Shown one piece after another: positions 15,474 to 22,381 of a stretch of DNA of 28,443 bases. Below the pieces are notes generated by a model, which saw only the letters and a list, made by a program, of their open reading frames with translations, did no database searches and was not told the origin of the DNA. The stretch is taken from contig CAJTLK010000016.1 in the NCBI GenBank assembly GCA_910577415.1, positions 1 through 28,443 on the forward strand, in the 5' to 3' direction. The DNA is from an uncultured Oscillospiraceae bacterium. GTDB taxonomy: Bacteria; Bacillota; Clostridia; Oscillospirales; Oscillospiraceae. The number at the start of each line of letters is the position of its first letter. Within the stretch, counting starts at the first letter, position 1. The translations under genes and the position numbers were made by a program.

Positions 15474-15929
15474 TTATCTCCCTTTGTCGCTTTTTAGTAC
15501 GCCCGTCAGCATGGATCGCTCCGCGTCTATTAACTCGCCGAGCGCCTGCGACATCTGCTCCAGCTTCTTTCTTGCCTTGCTGGAATCTATTGCGTCTCCG
15601 TTTGATTTGGAAAAGCAACCCTCCGGGTTTCTCATCATAAGCTCGTAGCAACGCCCAAGACGTAGGTCGAGCGCCGCGAGGGAGGCCCTTGCCTCCAGCA
15701 GATGCCGCTCTCGTAGCTCCTTTCTGGTGTCATTGGACGGATAAATGTCGTTCGCTTCCACAGCGTTATCCACGACTTCCGACGCGAGCGCCGCGACCTT
15801 TTCCGCCACAAGCCTTGCGTACCGGGATGACAGCCTGGAAAGAAACTCGATGGTTTGAACATAGATTTCATTTGCGGTATTGACGTACTCCGTCTTACTT
15901 TCAGTCCGATGTGATTTTAGAACCGACAT
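15474..15929 (-). CDS. avd: Avd-like accessory protein of the DGR
   Basis: A 151-residue all-helical protein without cysteine-rich or membrane features. Four amphipathic helices can be traced: EYVNTANEIYVQTIEFLSRL, ARLVAEKVAALASEVVDNAV, a third around RKELRERHLLEARASLAALD and a fourth around KARKKLEQMSQALGELIDAE. A small basic four-helix bundle placed just before the template repeat is what Avd is: the pentameric partner of the DGR reverse transcriptase that binds template RNA. Assignment rests on position and predicted fold, since Avd sequences diverge widely. AGGAG lies seven bases before the ATG. Confidence 0.75.
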   Translation of the reverse strand: MSVLKSHRTESKTEYVNTANEIYVQTIEFLSRLSSRYARLVAEKVAALASEVVDNAVEANDIYPSNDTRKELRERHLLEARASLAALDLRLGRCYELMMRNPEGCFSKSNGDAIDSSKARKKLEQMSQALGELIDAERSMLTGVLKSDKGR

Positions 15930-16026
15930 TGGTTTTCTCCTGCTGTTTTCTTTTCAAGATTTCCTTGACCTCATTTTTGCTCAGCCGCACGGCTGCCGCA
16001 TGGAAAGGGCTTTGGCGGTCACGCAT
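15901..16026 (-). CDS. Possible 41-residue protein between glycosyltransferase and avd
   Basis: The ATG overlaps the glycosyltransferase stop codon (ATGCGTGA), and the frame runs 41 codons into the first bases of avd. The product is basic, with a helix RLSKNEVKEILKRKQQEK. GAGG lies about nine bases upstream. Overlaps at both ends suggest coupled translation, but codon evidence is thin. It could instead be only a spacer that keeps ribosomes on the message. Confidence 0.4.
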   Translation of the reverse strand: MRDRQSPFHAAAVRLSKNEVKEILKRKQQEKTNVGSKITSD

Positions 16027-16789
16027 TGCTGGTCGCCTCCGCGTCGTACTCTGCCACAGCAGCCGCCATCTCCGGGTTGAGCTGCAAAAACCATCCCGGA
16101 TTCTTTTGCGCCGCCTTCACTGGCGTTCCACGCTCCATCTTTTCCACCCACTCCTCATAGGAGCGGGTGTAGTAATGGTCGATCACGATCTTTTCGTGTG
16201 GCAGCTTTCCGATATCGCTGAAATCCACATACCCCTTATTCTCGTCTACGATCTTCAACCAGTTCGACAGCGTTATGGGCGTGCGGATCCCCATTTTTTC
16301 CAAACGCTCTGCCTTGCAGATCGACTTATGGGGAGTGGTGGGCCCCGGCAGCTCCACCGTCTGCGTAAACCGCTCCCGTACGGGCCTTTCCTCCCGGCGG
16401 AGCTGTCCCGCGGCGTTATAGGTCAGGAAGCGGACGCACAGGGTGTCAATGTCTTCGTAGTCCCTCATAAACTCCCTGATGTCCGTCCCGTCCACTACCC
16501 GCAGAAATTCGTCGGTGTCCAGAAAGGCCACCCACTTGGTCTCAGCCTTGTAATTTGCGATCCAGTGGTCGTATGCCTCAAGCTGGGTAAGGTCGCTGTG
16601 TGAGGGGTAGTCTATCACCGTGACCCGCTCCCGGTATCCCGCCGGGATACTCCCGGCCACAGGCAGGGCAGAGCCGTTATCGTAGATGTAGATATGGTCC
16701 GCCCCGAGCCCCAAATGCCACGCCAGCCACTCCGGCAAATAGCGGTTTTCGTCCTTTGTGATCAGGCAGACAGAGAAATCATATTTCAT
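16019..16789 (-). CDS. Phage-borne glycosyltransferase (GT-A fold, GT92/DUF23-like)
   Basis: A 256-residue enzyme with the start VCLITKDENRYLPEWLAWHLGLGADHIYIYDNGS, typical of GT2/GT92-related transferases, and a metal-binding DxD motif in WVAFLDTDEFL. No membrane segment is visible. It lies in the tail-fibre part of the late operon, after a fibre gene and before the DGR, with AAGGAG before the ATG. Likely tasks are glycosylation of a tail fibre or of host surface polymer; the sugar donor cannot be read from sequence. It ends with an overlapping small frame. Confidence 0.8.
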   Translation of the reverse strand: MKYDFSVCLITKDENRYLPEWLAWHLGLGADHIYIYDNGSALPVAGSIPAGYRERVTVIDYPSHSDLTQLEAYDHWIANYKAETKWVAFLDTDEFLRVVDGTDIREFMRDYEDIDTLCVRFLTYNAAGQLRREERPVRERFTQTVELPGPTTPHKSICKAERLEKMGIRTPITLSNWLKIVDENKGYVDFSDIGKLPHEKIVIDHYYTRSYEEWVEKMERGTPVKAAQKNPGWFLQLNPEMAAAVAEYDAEATSNA

Positions 16790-16869
16790 CGCCGTATCAA
16801 CTCCTTATTCTTTTTATCGGAAAGTACCCGCTTACCTTGTATGGGCTCCCGGCGATGGCCGTGGCGGAG

Positions 16870-17706
16870 TCAATAGTTCTGAATGTGATAATTCCTTTGT
16901 CGCCCCCCCAAGGTGCCCGAACAACTATTTCCATTTTTGTCAGTGAGAATAATTGTATGATGTGAACCTCCTTCTGCGAGGCAAAACCCTGCCGGGACGC
17001 GCACCTCCACCAGACCAGTAGACGAAAGCTGTATATAGTCGCCGCTTATTGTAATGCCAATTTCACTTCCGCTTTTTTGTGCCGCCATGGAAAGTTCCCA
17101 ACAAGGCACGCCGTCAACTGTTAGCGGAACAATAGATTCCGCCGGGAACGCTATGATGGCTTTTCTCTCTACCGTTTCATCGACGTACATCTTATTGGCG
17201 GCGTCGTAGATGTCCTTCGGCGTATCTATGCCTCCGATCAAGGCCCTGTGATAGCCAGCCGCCTCCTTGAATTGCAGGCCGTAGAAGCCCCCGGCGATAC
17301 GATACATCATCTGCCATTGCAGCCCAGGCGCGTTGTTGATTCCGAAAGGATAAAGCGTAGGTAGCCCCTCGGTGAGAGCTCCACCTGCTGACTCTGGGTA
17401 ATACTGGCTCGGAAGCCCGAGCAATCTTCCAAAATCATTGGAAAACTGCTCCTCCGTCCCAGTATAGCCCGCCTCTACCGCAGCTTCATAGGCTCCGACG
17501 ACGCTCTGTGTCTCCAACTCTCCGTTCTCATCAAACCCCAGCACCGTCCCCGGCGCCCCTGTGAGCTTGTCTTGCTTCCCGCCCAGCGCGGCGTCTATCT
17601 TGACCATGTTGGAGTTCTCCGTCCCGTTTATGGCCTTGCGCCAATCCAGAAACGGCTCGCTCTCGTCGTCCGTCAGATGGAGCTTGTAGTTGGTCGTCTC
17701 GCTCAT
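16870..17706 (-). CDS. Tail fibre protein, copy 2 (short)
   Basis: A 278-residue virion protein. Residues 1 to about 86 (MSETTNYKLHLTDD and on) are almost identical to the start of the fibre encoded at 18906-19928, so this is a shared attachment domain for the baseplate. The rest is unrelated: GGALTEGLPTLYPFGINNAP, a GGFYGLQFK block and a beta-rich C-terminus (SSTGLVEVRVPAGFCLAEGG) ending RNYHIQNY. The C-terminal part should be the receptor-contacting end. It does not resemble the lectin fold encoded by the DGR template. GGAGGTG precedes the ATG. Confidence 0.8.
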   Translation of the reverse strand: MSETTNYKLHLTDDESEPFLDWRKAINGTENSNMVKIDAALGGKQDKLTGAPGTVLGFDENGELETQSVVGAYEAAVEAGYTGTEEQFSNDFGRLLGLPSQYYPESAGGALTEGLPTLYPFGINNAPGLQWQMMYRIAGGFYGLQFKEAAGYHRALIGGIDTPKDIYDAANKMYVDETVERKAIIAFPAESIVPLTVDGVPCWELSMAAQKSGSEIGITISGDYIQLSSTGLVEVRVPAGFCLAEGGSHHTIILTDKNGNSCSGTLGGRQRNYHIQNY

Positions 17707-17709
17707 TTC
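17476..17709 (-). repeat. Fibre-anchor direct repeat, copy A
   Basis: About 234 bases nearly identical to 19698-19931, covering the start codon and first 77 or so codons of two fibre genes. Only scattered substitutions are seen (for example the DDE/DDG codon). The match decays soon after this block. Confidence 0.9.
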
Positions 17710-17749
17710 TTTTATTCACCTCCGTAATTGGTTAAATGCGCGCCAATGC

Positions 17750-18385
17750 CTAAACATTGGCGCGCATTTCCTTTTCAGCAGTCTTGATAAGTTCTGCTAT
17801 AACGTCCTGGGATACCTTGACGTCGTAAAATTGTCCCGCATTTTTAGCCCTTAGCCGCTCTTGCTCCAATCTTGCAAGGACGTCCTCGGGGGCGACTTGC
17901 AGCAATCTGACCCCTATCAGGAAGTCGTGAAGCGCGCCCTCCGGTCTGCAAGCTTCAAGAAAGCTCATCCCGTCAGCATAATTGGCGAGGATACTATAAC
18001 AGAGAATGCTATACGCCACTCGCTTTCCATAGCCCAGGGCGTACAGATTGGCAGAGCCATTATAAAGGCTGTCCGCTCTTTTGAGCAAAGAGGGATAAAT
18101 AACGGACTTCTTAGCCTCCGCGATCTCCTCCCTGTTTTGCTCTAAGTAGTCAGCCACCGCACTCTCTTCGAGAGAGGCCGCGGGGCAGATGATCTGAACG
18201 GAATACCACGGAGGGGATTCGCCAAAGAGCTTTTTGAGATACGCAAGAGACCCTCTATGGGTGTCAACCCCATTTTGGTAGTGCTTTTCATAGTAGTCCA
18301 CCGATGGATCCAATATAAAAATATCGCTATCGCTCACCGGCAAACTTATTCCGTGCGCCTGTGATCCTATTTTTAATGTAAGCAT
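17750..18385 (-). CDS. RlaP-like nucleotidyltransferase (pol-beta superfamily)
   Basis: A 211-residue protein that opens with the nucleotidyltransferase signature IGSQAHGISLPVSDSDIFIL: Gly7-Ser8, then Asp19 and Asp21 as metal ligands. The GSxAxGxxxPxSDxD form is that of the predicted nucleotidyltransferases of the RlaP group (pfam10127), which are frequent in phages and linked to RNA repair. The remaining sequence is helical, including LYNGSANLYALGYGKRVAYSILC and a basic C-terminus. It would transfer a nucleotide to an RNA, protein or small molecule; the target is unknown. It is an enzyme placed between two tail genes, so it is probably a cargo gene. Confidence 0.75.
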   Translation of the reverse strand: MLTLKIGSQAHGISLPVSDSDIFILDPSVDYYEKHYQNGVDTHRGSLAYLKKLFGESPPWYSVQIICPAASLEESAVADYLEQNREEIAEAKKSVIYPSLLKRADSLYNGSANLYALGYGKRVAYSILCYSILANYADGMSFLEACRPEGALHDFLIGVRLLQVAPEDVLARLEQERLRAKNAGQFYDVKVSQDVIAELIKTAEKEMRANV

Positions 18386-18399
18386 ATGTCGCCCTTCCT

Positions 18400-18906
18400 T
18401 TAAGTTCCGACCACAACTGTGATAAGTTTTTCAAACTCGTTCCAGTTGGACGGGTCTACCGCGATCACGACGTTAGCTCCCGACTGATATGCGTTCATGT
18501 ACCCAAGCGAAAAGCTACCAGATGAATCTGACTCCCCCACACGCAACCCAAAAAAGTTTGTTGCCGCTGCGTAATTCCGAACGCCCCAAAGAGTGGCTGC
18601 TGTACCCTCGGAAGAATTGATTTTTACCGCCTCTTCGCTCCAAAAACAGAGCAGTGTAGATATATCACAATCAGGTATTACCAGAAGCCCGTCTGTGAGT
18701 TGACACGTCTTGAATGTCGTCGCAATGGACTGACCATGAATACTTGGCGCTTCGTCATAGATTCCCGAACCAATGGAGGCGATTTTTGTGGGGTAATCAG
18801 AAAATGGGGTGCTTGCTGGTATGCTGACGCCTTTACCGGAAATTGCCTGCCGAATGGCTTCTTTTGTCTGTGCGATCATATCCAGCTTTTCCGTGATAGT
18901 CCCCAT
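18400..18906 (-). CDS. Tail fibre-associated protein
   Basis: A 168-residue protein whose N-terminal 47 residues (MGTITEKLDMIAQTKEAIRQ, then KGVSIPASTPFSDYPTKI) are a recurring anchor motif of tail-fibre and DGR-target proteins in Firmicute phages. The remaining 120 residues are predicted beta-rich, with a Gly/Ser stretch (GVRNYAAATNFFGLRVGESD) and the end NEFEKLITVVVGT. This anchor suggests a receptor-binding tip protein. The C-terminus does not match the template repeat at 15264-15440. Start overlaps the stop of the upstream fibre gene by one base (TGATG). Confidence 0.7.
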   Translation of the reverse strand: MGTITEKLDMIAQTKEAIRQAISGKGVSIPASTPFSDYPTKIASIGSGIYDEAPSIHGQSIATTFKTCQLTDGLLVIPDCDISTLLCFWSEEAVKINSSEGTAATLWGVRNYAAATNFFGLRVGESDSSGSFSLGYMNAYQSGANVVIAVDPSNWNEFEKLITVVVGT

Positions 18907-19928
18907 CAGACCACCTCCCCGTTGATAGCGTCCAGCGCGGTAGAGATAGCGCCTATAGTATCGTTAAAGGTCTCCGTGGAGACAGCTCCGATATCGCCAG
19001 GGGTCAGCGCTCTCGAAAGCCCCGTCCCGCCCCACTCGGGAGGGAGTGGGTTTGGGCTTGCGGACGGAGTCCCGCCGCCGCGTACCACAAAACGGATACT
19101 GGGAAATTGGGACGACGCCTGGAGCTTCCTGGTCTCTACATACTCGGTAGCGTCTACCTTCTTGGTGTAGAGCGTATTCCAGCGGTTAGCAGCTGCTCCA
19201 AGAGGGAACTCCCCGTCTGTAACAGCGTCTATACGGGAAAAAGGAATAACGCCGCGGCAGTATATCTTGGCTTCTGCATTAACGGAAGTAGAATTCTTTG
19301 GATCATATTTGTCTGGATAGATATTGACCTCTCCATTTATGCTTAATCCCTCACCGGCGTAAAGCATATCGCTGAAGCGCCCCGATTTTCCGTAGATGTC
19401 GTTCTCAGAGGTAATGGTTCCGAATACTCTAAGATCCCCGCCTGTGATCTGAACCGGTTCCGTGAATATGGATCTGACATTTACCTTAGCAAACCCCGTG
19501 CCCTCTGAACCGTCAGGCCGAGTGTACTTGCCGTCTGGCCGAACAAGAAACACACCCTCGTCAGTGGGAAGCCAGTGAGAGTCGGTGACGGTAAAATCAC
19601 CGGCAATCGTTCCCCCGCTTACCGGCAAAAACGGCCCGTTCTTCAAACTTGCCAACGCGGCGTAAAACTCTTCCTCCGTCCCGGTATACCCGGCAGCCAT
19701 CGCAGCTTCATAGGCTCCGACGGCGCTCTGCGCCTCCAACTCTCCGTTCTCATCAAACCCCAGCACCGTCCCCGGCGCCCCTGTGAGCTTGTCTTGCTTC
19801 CCGCCCAGCGCGGCGTCTATCTTGACCATGTTGGAGTTCTCCGTCCCGTTTATGGCCTTGCGCCAATCCAGAAACGGCTCGCTCCCGTCGTCCGTCAGAT
19901 GGAGCTTGTAGTTGGTCGTCTCGCTCAT
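18906..19928 (-). CDS. Tail fibre protein, copy 1 (long)
   Basis: A 340-residue virion protein sharing its N-terminal anchor of about 80 residues with the fibre at 16870-17706. The anchor is followed by KNGPFLPVSGGTIAGDFTVT, a phage fibre shaft motif, then repeated beta segments (TGGDLRVFGTI, GEGLSINGEVNIYPDK). It ends with PEWGGTGLSRALTPGDIGAV, a collagen/fibre-type GGTG motif typical of siphovirus tail fibres. It probably forms a trimeric fibre. It lies between the BppU-like gene and the tip-protein gene. Confidence 0.83.
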   Translation of the reverse strand: MSETTNYKLHLTDDGSEPFLDWRKAINGTENSNMVKIDAALGGKQDKLTGAPGTVLGFDENGELEAQSAVGAYEAAMAAGYTGTEEEFYAALASLKNGPFLPVSGGTIAGDFTVTDSHWLPTDEGVFLVRPDGKYTRPDGSEGTGFAKVNVRSIFTEPVQITGGDLRVFGTITSENDIYGKSGRFSDMLYAGEGLSINGEVNIYPDKYDPKNSTSVNAEAKIYCRGVIPFSRIDAVTDGEFPLGAAANRWNTLYTKKVDATEYVETRKLQASSQFPSIRFVVRGGGTPSASPNPLPPEWGGTGLSRALTPGDIGAVSTETFNDTIGAISTALDAINGEVV

Positions 19929-19931
19929 TTT
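19698..19931 (-). repeat. Fibre-anchor direct repeat, copy B
   Basis: Nearly identical partner of 17476-17709, about 2.2 kb away in the same orientation. Recombination between the copies would delete the long fibre's distal part, the tip-protein gene and the nucleotidyltransferase, and leave a single chimeric fibre gene. Confidence 0.9.
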
Positions 19932-19940
19932 TGCCTCCTA

Positions 19941-20591
19941 TCAGCCCTCGCCCGGCCCCAGCACGACAGGCTCGCCCAGCGGGATCTGTTCAGTGACAGC
20001 CTCTCCGCTCTCCTCATCCGTGGTGGTGACGGTGGCGTAAAGCTGCAGAGAATCCGCCTCCGCGTCCAGCAGCAGCCCATCCGCCTTTCCGTTGAGCCCC
20101 GCCTCCATCGCCTCGCCCATCTGGCCGATCTCGGCCTTCATAGCCTCCGCCTTTTCCTCCATGGTTTTCTGCATACCGTAGATAAGGCTCAGGTTTCGGT
20201 CTGTGATGTATTCGTCCATATTGGTGGACGCCAGGATATTCAGCATACATTCCCCGCTCTTCACGATGGCGGGGCAATGCGCCGGGCCGGAGTAGATCTG
20301 CAGCCACGTGCATACCTCTCCGGGGAACCGGGACAGGGAAGTGGTCACCGGGAGCACGTACTGAAAATACTTCTCCTTGTACTTTTCCTCCTGCCGCTTC
20401 AGCAGCACGATATCCGCTGTCCCGTCCGCCCGGATATAGCTGAGATAGACCGCCGCCGTCTCCAGCGCGATCTCTCCCACCCGCTCCGGGACAAGGTACA
20501 CGATCTTCTTGCTCATATGCTCGCCCCGGTAAATAGGCTCATTTACCGTAATGCGTAGGTTCATACTTTCATCCAGCTTGATATAAAGCAT
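19941..20591 (-). CDS. BppU-like upper baseplate protein
   Basis: A 216-residue protein with an N-terminal beta domain (MLYIKLDESMNLRITVNEPI, then AVYLSYIRADGTADIVLLKR and LPVTTSLSRFPGEVCTWLQI) that matches the plan of BppU N-terminal domains in Gram-positive phages, where it attaches receptor-binding proteins to the baseplate. A helical segment (MQKTMEEKAEAMKAEIGQMG) follows, then an acidic end. It sits directly before the fibre genes, consistent with a connector role. GAGGTGAG precedes the ATG. Confidence 0.75.
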   Translation of the reverse strand: MLYIKLDESMNLRITVNEPIYRGEHMSKKIVYLVPERVGEIALETAAVYLSYIRADGTADIVLLKRQEEKYKEKYFQYVLPVTTSLSRFPGEVCTWLQIYSGPAHCPAIVKSGECMLNILASTNMDEYITDRNLSLIYGMQKTMEEKAEAMKAEIGQMGEAMEAGLNGKADGLLLDAEADSLQLYATVTTTDEESGEAVTEQIPLGEPVVLGPGEG

Positions 20592-20595
20592 TCTC

Positions 20596-21315
20596 TCACC
20601 TCTTCTTTCTCGCCCGTGCCTTTGCCTTGGCCGCGGCGGGCGTCTCTATGTAGTCCAGCGCTTCAAGGGCCTTTCCATCCCAGGCCGCCAGTGTCTCCGG
20701 GTCAAGCTCCTCCAGCAGCCGTAGCCGCTTGATCTCCGCCGTGGCGGTAATGCCGATAGCCGCGCCCAGCGACTTTGCAAGCCCTGCTGTGACCGCCTCA
20801 TACGCTCCGGTGCCGGTGGCCTGTGCCGAGATAGCCATGCCGCCCGTGTAGGCGCACGCGCCCTCCTTGACGCTCTTCGGCTTCTGCGTCGGGAGGATAA
20901 AGCCAAGCGCGGTCTTGCCCACGCTCTTATTGCTTCCGCTCTCCGTGGCCTCTCCGCCCATTCCGATTGCGAACCGGCAGCCCACAAAGATCTCCTTTGC
21001 CGTCTCCGTCTCCGATACGCCTATGCGTATCGCCGCCTTTATTCCGTCAAAGACCTCCGCGGTGCCCGTGGCGGTGCTGGATAACCCCAGCGCCGCCTCC
21101 GCCCTTGCGTTGGAGAGCTTTTCCGTCCGCCTCGCCCTTGCCCCTATCCCGAGGGAGCTTCCCCCGCCAAGATAGGACAGCAGCGCGCTCTCCGGCTTGC
21201 TGCTTCGGAGCACCAGCCTGTGGATGACGTGGGCGCTTTCACGCTGCGGCAGGGAATAGACGGTCATCTCCCCGTGGGTGTACCGCCGCCTGAGATATAG
21301 GTCAAACCGTTTCAT
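20596..21315 (-). CDS. Ala/Gly-rich phage structural protein, unknown
   Basis: A 239-residue protein. The first 45 residues (MKRFDLYLRRRYTHGEMTVY) are basic and beta-like. Residues 45-190 are low-complexity repeats rich in Ala, Gly, Thr and Ser with a regular alternation (ALGLSSTATGTAEVF, IGMGGEATESGS), suggesting an extended beta shaft. The end is very basic (AAAKAKARARKKR). I recognise no family. Position between small tail proteins and the baseplate gene makes a tail role likely. GGAGGCGG precedes the ATG. Confidence 0.65.
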   Translation of the reverse strand: MKRFDLYLRRRYTHGEMTVYSLPQRESAHVIHRLVLRSSKPESALLSYLGGGSSLGIGARARRTEKLSNARAEAALGLSSTATGTAEVFDGIKAAIRIGVSETETAKEIFVGCRFAIGMGGEATESGSNKSVGKTALGFILPTQKPKSVKEGACAYTGGMAISAQATGTGAYEAVTAGLAKSLGAAIGITATAEIKRLRLLEELDPETLAAWDGKALEALDYIETPAAAKAKARARKKR

Positions 21316-21336
21316 TCGCCCACCGCCTCCCGGCCC

Positions 21337-21741
21337 TTACATATCGCAGACGCTCAGCACCAGAGTGCCGGGCTTAAAGGAGAGGATGGTGCCCTGCTCG
21401 ATGCTCCGCTGTACGTCCAGTGCCTCAAACATCAGAAGGTTTCCCTCGCCCACGGCGGCGGAATCGTACACGACAAAATAGGGGATAGTGCCCCAGGCCG
21501 CCGTGGACTCGTTGAAGCTGATCCTGTCTGTGTTGCTGGTCACGCCGTCCACAGGCTCCGAGAGGCTTTCCAGCTTCACTCTGGCGTATCCCGCTCCGGT
21601 GCTGGGCTCCGTGACCCCGGTGCCGTCCGCGGCGGGCGGTGTGGAGCTCAGCCCGATGTAATATTCCGTAGGCAGAGCCGGGGTGGTCTTGGCCTGAAAT
21701 ACGTTCCCGGCCACACAGTTTTTGAAATAGGTAGTGTTCAT
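21337..21741 (-). CDS. Small phage tail protein
   Basis: A 134-residue beta-rich protein: MNTTYFKNCVAGNVFQAKTT, YYIGLSSTPPAADG, YARVKLESLSEPVDG, ISFNESTAAWGTIPYFVVYD and EGNLLMFEALDVQRSIEQGT. This layout is common in Firmicute prophage tail clusters, as a tail-fibre or baseplate-associated protein. The ATG at 21741 has GGAGGAAGAGG right before it; the longer in-frame extension overlaps the upstream gene and is rejected. Exact role unknown. Confidence 0.72.
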   Translation of the reverse strand: MNTTYFKNCVAGNVFQAKTTPALPTEYYIGLSSTPPAADGTGVTEPSTGAGYARVKLESLSEPVDGVTSNTDRISFNESTAAWGTIPYFVVYDSAAVGEGNLLMFEALDVQRSIEQGTILSFKPGTLVLSVCDM

Positions 21742-21754
21742 TTCCTCTTCCTCC

Positions 21755-22168
21755 TCAATGGGTATAAGAAAGCGGGGAACTGCCCGCCCCCGCAAATTCC
21801 TTGTTGATGTTGTTGTAGATATAGATGACCCCCTGCTTGGGGATCTCCACATCGCCCTCGATGTCCCGGATGGTGATCTGGTAAATATACTTTCCCCGCA
21901 GCTCCAGCGTCTCCTCCGGCAGCAGCTTCAGGTACAGCACGTTCTTGATCCCGTCCGGCTTTGCGCTCTGTACCTCCATCCGCTTGCTCAGGATAGGCTC
22001 TCCGTTCTTGTTGGAGTAGCTCACGATGGCGAACTGCGCCGTACACCCGTCCAGCCCGAAAGGCCGCTTGCCGATGTAGTAGTAAACGTCAAAGGCGATC
22101 TCCTGTGTCTCCCCGCCCACAAAATCCATGGTGGGCAGGGTGTACTGGTTCATGGGGCAACCGTTCAT
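21755..22168 (-). CDS. Small phage structural protein (beta-sandwich)
   Basis: A 137-residue protein predicted as one beta sandwich: GGETQEIAFDVYYYIGKRPF, CTAQFAIVSYSNKNGEPILS, NVLYLKLLPEETLELRGKYI and QITIRDIEGDVEIPKQGVIY. The last pattern is seen in phage tail/head decoration-like small proteins of Clostridia, function unproven. The ATG at 22168 is chosen over 22183 because GGGAGG lies eight bases before it. It is in the late operon, directly before the preceding entry's gene. Confidence 0.7.
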   Translation of the reverse strand: MNGCPMNQYTLPTMDFVGGETQEIAFDVYYYIGKRPFGLDGCTAQFAIVSYSNKNGEPILSKRMEVQSAKPDGIKNVLYLKLLPEETLELRGKYIYQITIRDIEGDVEIPKQGVIYIYNNINKEFAGAGSSPLSYTH

Positions 22169-22191
22169 GCCGCCGCCTCCCATCCTTGTTT

Positions 22192-22368
22192 TTATTCGGC
22201 TTTATCTTCCTCCGCCGCCTGGTTGGCGCTCTCATTGATTTTCTGGACAAGGGAGCGCATTTGGGTCAGCACGCCCGCCATGCGGATCGCGTCGTCTCCC
22301 CGGACGGAGATATCCATCATCGTGCCGTGGATCTGCGCCAGAGTGCCGATCAGTTGCTGAGTGTTCAT
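22192..22368 (-). CDS. 58-residue helical phage protein
   Basis: A short gene: MNTQQLIGTLAQIHGTMMDI, then VLTQMRSLVQKINESANQAA and an acidic end. It is wholly helical with a heptad-like hydrophobic spacing, so a small coiled coil is likely. GGAGAAGAG precedes the ATG, and it fits tightly between the Cys-rich gene (14 bases upstream) and the beta-sandwich gene. The fit in the gap and the ribosome site support it. Function unknown. Confidence 0.65.
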   Translation of the reverse strand: MNTQQLIGTLAQIHGTMMDISVRGDDAIRMAGVLTQMRSLVQKINESANQAAEEDKAE

Positions 22369-22381
22369 AGTCTCTTCTCCT

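Noticed and set aside
18400..18906. Tip protein as DGR target carrying the variable repeat
   Set aside because: Its C-terminus has none of the TR residues (SSEYTLL, YGLAPDF), although its N-terminal anchor is of the type seen in DGR targets.
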